A stretch of DNA of 52,172 nucleotides from Patescibacteria group bacterium (GTDB lineage Bacteria > Patescibacteriota > Minisyncoccia > UBA6257 > 02-FULL-45-10c): positions 1 through 52,172 of the forward strand of contig JAHILT010000038.1 of NCBI GenBank assembly GCA_018896875.1, written 5' to 3'. Of the stretch, positions 46,755 to 52,172 are shown piece by piece. Positions within the stretch are counted from its first letter, which is position 1, and the number at the start of each line of letters is the position of its first letter. The notes under the pieces were generated by a model that saw only the letters and a list, made by a program, of their open reading frames with translations, ran no database searches and had not been told where the DNA came from. The translations under genes and the position numbers were made by a program.

Positions 46755-49700
46755 TTAAAAACAAATCGCTCCAGCGATATTATCGCCAGAATTTAAATTC
46801 ATAATTCTTACGCCTTGTGTTGCCCTACCAGCCAATCGCACACTAGAAAGTTGTATTCTAATTATTTGACCCTTGATAGATAATACTAGAAGTTCCCGTT
46901 CTTCATTCACTAATATTGAAGCAACAATATTTCCAGTTTTTGAATTAATTTTAGCTGTTTTAATACCAGAGCCACCACGAGCCTGCACTTTATATTGTGA
47001 AATTTTAGTTCTCTTGCCAAAACCACTAGTTGTAACAGTTAAAATGCTAGTGTCTGGGCTAAATTTTTCTTCAATAATAGCCAAAGAAATAAGATTGTCT
47101 CCTTTTTTCAAACGAATCCCCTTCACGCCAGAGGCTGTTCTCCCCATAGGTCTAATTTGAGACTCTTTAAATCTAATTGCTTGCCCTAAAGCTGTAGCTA
47201 AAATAATTTGATCATTACCAGAAGAAAGTTTAACCCATTGTAATGCATCTCCTTTTTTAAGATTAATAGCCCTAATCCCTGTTTTTCTTACATTAATAAA
47301 ATCAGACAAAGCTGTTTTTTTAATAATTCCATTTTGAGTTGCCATCACTAAAAATTTTGATGCTTCCTTCTTATCATCAGAATAGCAAACAACTGATGCT
47401 ATTTTTTCTTCTACGGGAATTTCTAAAAAATTATGAAGAGATCTTCCTTTGGCTATTCGGCTAGCTTCTGGAATTTCATACACCTTAGTTTGAAATACTC
47501 TGCCTTCTTCTGTAAAAAATAAAATATTATCGTGAGTGTTAGTAAATATAAACCTATTTAAGAAATCTTCTTCGGCAACCTGAGATCCAATTAATCCCTT
47601 ACCTCCACGCTTCTGAGAGCGAAAACTTGATGGCGCCACACGCTTAATATAGCCATTATCAGACATAGAAATTATTGTTTCTTCTTTAGGAACAAGATCT
47701 TCTTCGCTAAAATCTTCTAGTCCAGAAGATATAACTTTTGTTTTTCTTTCATCGCCATACTTTTCTTTCATCTCTAAAAGCTCTTTTTTAATAAGAGATA
47801 AAATCTTTTTAGGACTACTTAATAAGGATTTTAAACTTTCAATTATTTTCTTTTTTTCTTCCAATTCATCTTTAATTTTTTTATGTTCTAAGGAAGCCAA
47901 CGCCTGAAGTTTCATTTCTAAAATAGCGCTAGCTTGAATAGCAGAAAATTTAAACTTAATAACTAAGTTTTTATGAGCTGCTTCTTTGTCAGCTGATTTT
48001 TTAATAAGAGCAATAATCTTGTCTATACTTCCTAATGCTTTGTTTAGTCCCATTAAAATATGGGCTCTCTCTTCTGCTTTTTTTAAATCAAATTCTGCTC
48101 TTCTTTTTGTTACTTCTTTTCTATGATTAATATAAGCAACTAAAATTTCTTTAATAGAAAGAACTTGTGGTTGAATGCCGTCAATCAATGCCACCATATT
48201 AAAATTAAAATTCTTTTGAAGGTCGGTAAATTTATAAAGTTGATTTAAAATTTTCTGCGGATTAGCATCGTTTTTAAGATCAATTACTACAGAGATACCA
48301 TCCTTGTCAGATTCATCGCGTACATCCTTTATCCCCTGAATTTTTTTACTAGTTACAAGCTCAGCTATTTTTATTATAAATTCAGACTTATTAACCTGGT
48401 AAGGAATTTCTGTGATTTCAATATAATGTCTTTTAGCAGATTCTTTTACTTCCGCTCTTCCACGCATAGTAACACCTCCTCGTCCAGTCGTATAAGCTTG
48501 TTTGATGGCATTTTTATCATATATGATTCCACCAGTAGGAAAATCTGGACCTTTTATAAACTCCATTAATTCCTCAGAACTGGTTTTGGGATTATCTATA
48601 ATTTCCCCTATAGCATCAATAATTTCTCCTAAATTATGAGGAGGAATATTAGTAGCCATTCCTACAGCAATGCCTACTGCTCCATTAAGTAAAAGATTAG
48701 GAATCTTGGCTGGCAAAACCTTTGGCTCTGTTCTAGTCTCGTCATAATTAGGCGCCCAATTTACCGTTTCTCTTTCAATATCAAGCAAAAGATTCTCAGA
48801 GATACTAGATAGTTTAGCTTCGGTATAACGCATAGCTGCCGCAGAATCTCCATCTACTGAATTATGAACAAAAATCCCCGCAGCCAAAGCAAAATTATGA
48901 CTTTTTTCTATTGTTAAATCATAAACATCCTCTCTCTGATTTAAAAACTCCACTTTTATAACTTTGTGATTTTTATTTAAGGCATTAAGTAAAATCTTTT
49001 TATCATTATTATAATATTTTTGTATACCGGTTTGCCAAGAAGTGGCGCGTCCATAATTATAAATTATGCATCTTTTCTGCTCATATAAATCTTGATTTAA
49101 AATTTTATATTCTTTTAAAACTTCTCTACAAATCTTGAGAAACTTAACCTTGCCAGTATTATTAGAAATTCTTTTTTTATTCGCACTAACGATTTTTTCA
49201 TGAAATAGCTTTCTGTAAACTGGATCTTGCCATAGTCTTTTAAATGTTTGTGTCGCTTGTTTAGAAATTTCAATTCTTCTTTCTGGATGATTTTGAATAT
49301 ATTTTTTATTAACCACACTTAAAAATTTGCTCATTTTTATTCTGTATTCAGAATTTTGCCAATTTTTCAAATTTCGTTCAGACATTCTTTTGGCATATTC
49401 GGCCCTATTAACGGAATTAGACCAAAACTTTCTCCTTCCTTCGGCAATCTTTTCTCTATATTCTTTATTTTTATGCAAATTAGCAGCCTGCTCATAATGA
49501 ACATGCCAGTGTTCTCCCCAGTCTATTCTTTGTATATTATCAGGACTATTATTAAGTTTATTAAAATCTAGATGATGCCTTACTCTCCCTTCTTTTTTTG
49601 AATATTTTTTGATGGTCAAATTATAATTATCAGCTAAATGATGCGACGGAACCCATTCGTCAATTTTGTTTTGATATATTAAATTATAACCCTCGCGATT

Positions 49701-50399
49701 CAGACGATCAGTCTTTTCCGACAATTTCTCATATAAGGGCATTAATGATTCGCCTGGATTTAAATCTTTCGCCTCCTTATAGACACCACTCTTTGTCATA
49801 AATAAATGATTAAGGGTACACTTAATTTCTTCTTTGTTGTCCAGAATAACTTTCATGATTTCAGCATCTTTTCTAGTCAGTCTTGGATTTTTAATTTCAG
49901 CAACCGAAATTAATCCCACCGAATTAACCGTGTATGTATAATTCTTTTTCCCCTCTTTGTATTCTTTGATTAAATCTTCAAAGCTTAAATCGCGGCCGTC
50001 AACCAGTTTAACTTTTGTGTCCTTCGTAAAACAGCCAAAATTTCCTTGGCCTCGTACTAATGGATAACGTAAAGAAAAATCCTGGGCCATACGAACCATA
50101 GCCTCATAAACAGAACTATCGCCATGAGGATGATATTTACCAAGAACTTCTCCAACTACGCGCGCTGATTTCATAAACTTGGCAGAAGAAGATATACCCA
50201 TATTCCACATTGCCCACAATATTCTTCTCTGCACAGGCTTAAGCCCATCTCTCACATCCGGAAGAGCTCTTGAGACTATAACCGACATTGCATAATCTAA
50301 ATAACACTCTTTTAATTCAGCTATAATTTCTTGATTTTGTATCTTGGAATCAAAACCTCCAGATTTATTTATTTTTTTAGGATCTTTTTCTTTTTTCAT
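46755..50399 (-). CDS. gyrA: DNA gyrase subunit A precursor containing an intein
   Basis: [69 protein letters not shown]-terminal beta-pinwheel. Confidence 0.96.
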   Translation of the reverse strand: MKKEKDPKKINKSGGFDSKIQNQEIIAELKECYLDYAMSVIVSRALPDVRDGLKPVQRRILWAMWNMGISSSAKFMKSARVVGEVLGKYHPHGDSSVYEAMVRMAQDFSLRYPLVRGQGNFGCFTKDTKVKLVDGRDLSFEDLIKEYKEGKKNYTYTVNSVGLISVAEIKNPRLTRKDAEIMKVILDNKEEIKCTLNHLFMTKSGVYKEAKDLNPGESLMPLYEKLSEKTDRLNREGYNLIYQNKIDEWVPSHHLADNYNLTIKKYSKKEGRVRHHLDFNKLNNSPDNIQRIDWGEHWHVHYEQAANLHKNKEYREKIAEGRRKFWSNSVNRAEYAKRMSERNLKNWQNSEYRIKMSKFLSVVNKKYIQNHPERRIEISKQATQTFKRLWQDPVYRKLFHEKIVSANKKRISNNTGKVKFLKICREVLKEYKILNQDLYEQKRCIIYNYGRATSWQTGIQKYYNNDKKILLNALNKNHKVIKVEFLNQREDVYDLTIEKSHNFALAAGIFVHNSVDGDSAAAMRYTEAKLSSISENLLLDIERETVNWAPNYDETRTEPKVLPAKIPNLLLNGAVGIAVGMATNIPPHNLGEIIDAIGEIIDNPKTSSEELMEFIKGPDFPTGGIIYDKNAIKQAYTTGRGGVTMRGRAEVKESAKRHYIEITEIPYQVNKSEFIIKIAELVTSKKIQGIKDVRDESDKDGISVVIDLKNDANPQKILNQLYKFTDLQKNFNFNMVALIDGIQPQVLSIKEILVAYINHRKEVTKRRAEFDLKKAEERAHILMGLNKALGSIDKIIALIKKSADKEAAHKNLVIKFKFSAIQASAILEMKLQALASLEHKKIKDELEEKKKIIESLKSLLSSPKKILSLIKKELLEMKEKYGDERKTKVISSGLEDFSEEDLVPKEETIISMSDNGYIKRVAPSSFRSQKRGGKGLIGSQVAEEDFLNRFIFTNTHDNILFFTEEGRVFQTKVYEIPEASRIAKGRSLHNFLEIPVEEKIASVVCYSDDKKEASKFLVMATQNGIIKKTALSDFINVRKTGIRAINLKKGDALQWVKLSSGNDQIILATALGQAIRFKESQIRPMGRTASGVKGIRLKKGDNLISLAIIEEKFSPDTSILTVTTSGFGKRTKISQYKVQARGGSGIKTAKINSKTGNIVASILVNEERELLVLSIKGQIIRIQLSSVRLAGRATQGVRIMNLNSGDNIAGAICF
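48861..50033 (-). mobile_element. GyrA intein, 391 aa, with HNH-type homing endonuclease-like region
   Basis: Starts [13 protein letters not shown], ends [12 protein letters not shown], +1 Ser; [29 protein letters not shown]; splits GQGNFG^SVDGDS. Confidence 0.95.
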
Positions 50400-50490
50400 A
50401 TATATAATACAAATCTACAAATAATATTCGAATGCTACAAATTTGAGATTAAAAGATTGATTAATTAGAAACTCATTGTAAATTATAAAT

Positions 50491-50793
50491 TTATTTTATG
50501 TTTTCTTGTACTTCTATATCAAAAGAATTGCTTTGCTTTATTTTTTCTCTTAAATCTCCAAAAAGAGACCGAAGCTCTACAAGAGTAATATTTAAACCTT
50601 TTTTAAAAACTTCAAAATCGGATATTTTTTCTTCTTTAACGTTTTCTTTAACTTCTTCTTTCTGTCCAAAATCAGCATACGCTAACCAGACAAAAACTAC
50701 AATTATCATTACTATGGGAACCCCAATTATCATTATTATTTTTTTTCTGTCCTCGTCAAAACTTTGAATTTTTTTTAAATACTTTTTTAACAT
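50491..50793 (-). CDS. Small membrane-anchored hypothetical protein
   Basis: TM IIMIIGVPIVMIIVVFVWLAYA. Confidence 0.6.
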   Translation of the reverse strand: MLKKYLKKIQSFDEDRKKIIMIIGVPIVMIIVVFVWLAYADFGQKEEVKENVKEEKISDFEVFKKGLNITLVELRSLFGDLREKIKQSNSFDIEVQENIK

Positions 50794-51413
50794 TATACTT
50801 TTAATTGAACAAGCTTAGTTGATTTTAAGACAATTAAATCTTTTTTCTTGATAGTTAGCTTGTCTTCTTGTTCTGGTTTTATGCCTAAATCATCTGCAAA
50901 ATCTTTTATGCTTGCTGTTTGTCTTTTTAATCCAGGAACCTTAAAAAATGTTGGGATTATAATTTTAGGATTTATTTGTTTAACTAATTTGGCAGCTAAT
51001 TCTTGCTTTATAAAAGGTGTGCCTCCTGCTGGTATGAAAAGAATATCAATAGATTCAAGTTCTTCTAAAACATTTTCATCAGGGTAATCTGAAATATGTC
51101 CCAAAAAACACAAAGTAGTATCTTCAATTTTAACCAAATAAATAGTTTTAAAAAAACTGTCAGAAGATTGCTTTTTTAAAGATATTCCTTTTATTTCAAA
51201 ACCTTTAATTTCATATTCCCCTGGACCAATTAAAACCGCGCTATCTTCTTCCTTCTCTTCTTTTATCGGCCAAGCTGAAATTGTTTTTAAAGACACGTCA
51301 AATTTTCCCCTAGCAGGATTTAAGCCAAGCTTGCTATCAAAAGAATCCGTCACCAAAGTGAAGTCTCCCATTTGAATTTTAAAGCAACCTTCTCCGTACC
51401 AATTTATGATCAT
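50793..51413 (-). CDS. MBL-fold hydrolase-like protein (degenerate metal site)
   Basis: INWYGEGCFKI, GEYEIKGFEI, LGHISDYPDENVLEEL, DILFIPAGGTPFI; HxHxDH not seen. Confidence 0.75.
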   Translation of the reverse strand: MIINWYGEGCFKIQMGDFTLVTDSFDSKLGLNPARGKFDVSLKTISAWPIKEEKEEDSAVLIGPGEYEIKGFEIKGISLKKQSSDSFFKTIYLVKIEDTTLCFLGHISDYPDENVLEELESIDILFIPAGGTPFIKQELAAKLVKQINPKIIIPTFFKVPGLKRQTASIKDFADDLGIKPEQEDKLTIKKKDLIVLKSTKLVQLKV

Positions 51414-51635
51414 AAAAAATAGTAATTAGTTATTAGCCACTAGCGACTAGTAAAAACAACCACTAGCGACTAGTAGTTAGAGATTAGTAAAATCACAATT
51501 CTAATAACTAGTCGTTAATTTCTATTCTTCGGTAGTTAGTCCTCTATTAACTCCTTTGAATTAACTAATGGCTAACTTTCTAGTGGCTAATTTACTATTC
51601 TAGTATAGTCTTTTTAAAGCTAAAAAACAACATAT

Positions 51636-51867
51636 TAAAATTAAAAATTGAAAGATCAAAATGGAAAATGACCCCAGTAGTAGAGCGAAGCTCACTGCGA
51701 GGCAGGCAATACAAAATTTAAAATTTAGAATAAGAAAAAATCTTGATTTCTAGAAAAAAATAAATAATTTCATTTGTCTTTTTTGTTTTTTAAGTCTTAA
51801 TTTCTTTGTTATTTTAGATTTTAAATTGTCATTTTGATTTTTGAGATTTACATTTTACATTTACTAT
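51636..51867. repeat. Imperfect AT-rich inverted repeat related to 20980..21230
   Basis: TTGAAAGATCAAAATGGAAAATGAC / TTGTCATTTTGATTTTTGAGATTTACATTTTACATTT. Confidence 0.55.
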
Positions 51868-51966
51868 GGTTTGCTTTTTAATCCTTAATTATATATATTA
51901 ATCAATAATGTAGATTTATTTAATAGAGTTTATAAATCTACAGAATCTATATTTGTGATAATTTCC

Positions 51967-52172
51967 AACGCGATACTTGTAAATTTTATTCAGAACAAGA
52001 AGCAAGGAGGAAATTCATAGCTTTAGCTATATTTCCGACGAGCGACGATGTTATGGATATAAATTTACAGTATCCCTTCGGGTTGCGGACTAAGATTGAA
52101 AATTTCTGTGTTATGCTTCCTCGCTGTAGTATAAACTACTAGCTCGTCAGCAAGCCTTGGAATTTTCAACTT
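51967..52172 (+). ncRNA. Large structured RNA candidate, copy 2 (truncated by window end)
   Basis: ~97% identity to 20693..20898, same helices, compensatory A-T to G-C change. Confidence 0.8.

Noticed and set aside
50793-51413. Canonical metallo-beta-lactamase
   Set aside because: HxHxDH motif not present; kept only as fold-level call.

Overview
AT-rich, gene-dense bacterial window. Reduced gene set, tRNAs that mostly lack an encoded CCA, dispersed palindromic repeats and unusual leaders suggest a Candidate Phyla Radiation/Patescibacteria-type genome (inference; not tested by phylogeny). Housekeeping genes: ftsK, rodZ-like, recA, yvcK, rny, gpmI, secG, rnj, a complete-looking threonine block (fused aspartokinase/homoserine dehydrogenase, asd, shikimate-kinase-like, thrC), two clpP, tig, pnp, rpsO, xer recombinase, and gyrA carrying a 391-aa HNH intein. 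Six tRNA genes; one, tRNA-Phe(GAA), is split by a ~215-nt group I intron. Strongest candidates for something undescribed: (1) ~130-bp inverted-repeat leaders ATCCC(R)CACATAAC...GTTATGTGTGGGATG that bury the start codon of at least three unrelated genes, one with G-U-preserving changes; (2) a ~274-nt complex structured RNA in two copies with compensatory changes; (3) a ~115-nt multi-stem element in three copies at gene 3' ends with covarying stems; (4) a textbook Thr/Ile attenuator (leader peptide MFRIISTTTTTTLSPLLRS) before the threonine operon; (5) a shikimate-kinase-family protein in the homoserine kinase slot, with the shikimate-binding Arg apparently lost. All calls were made by eye. No searches or folding were run.
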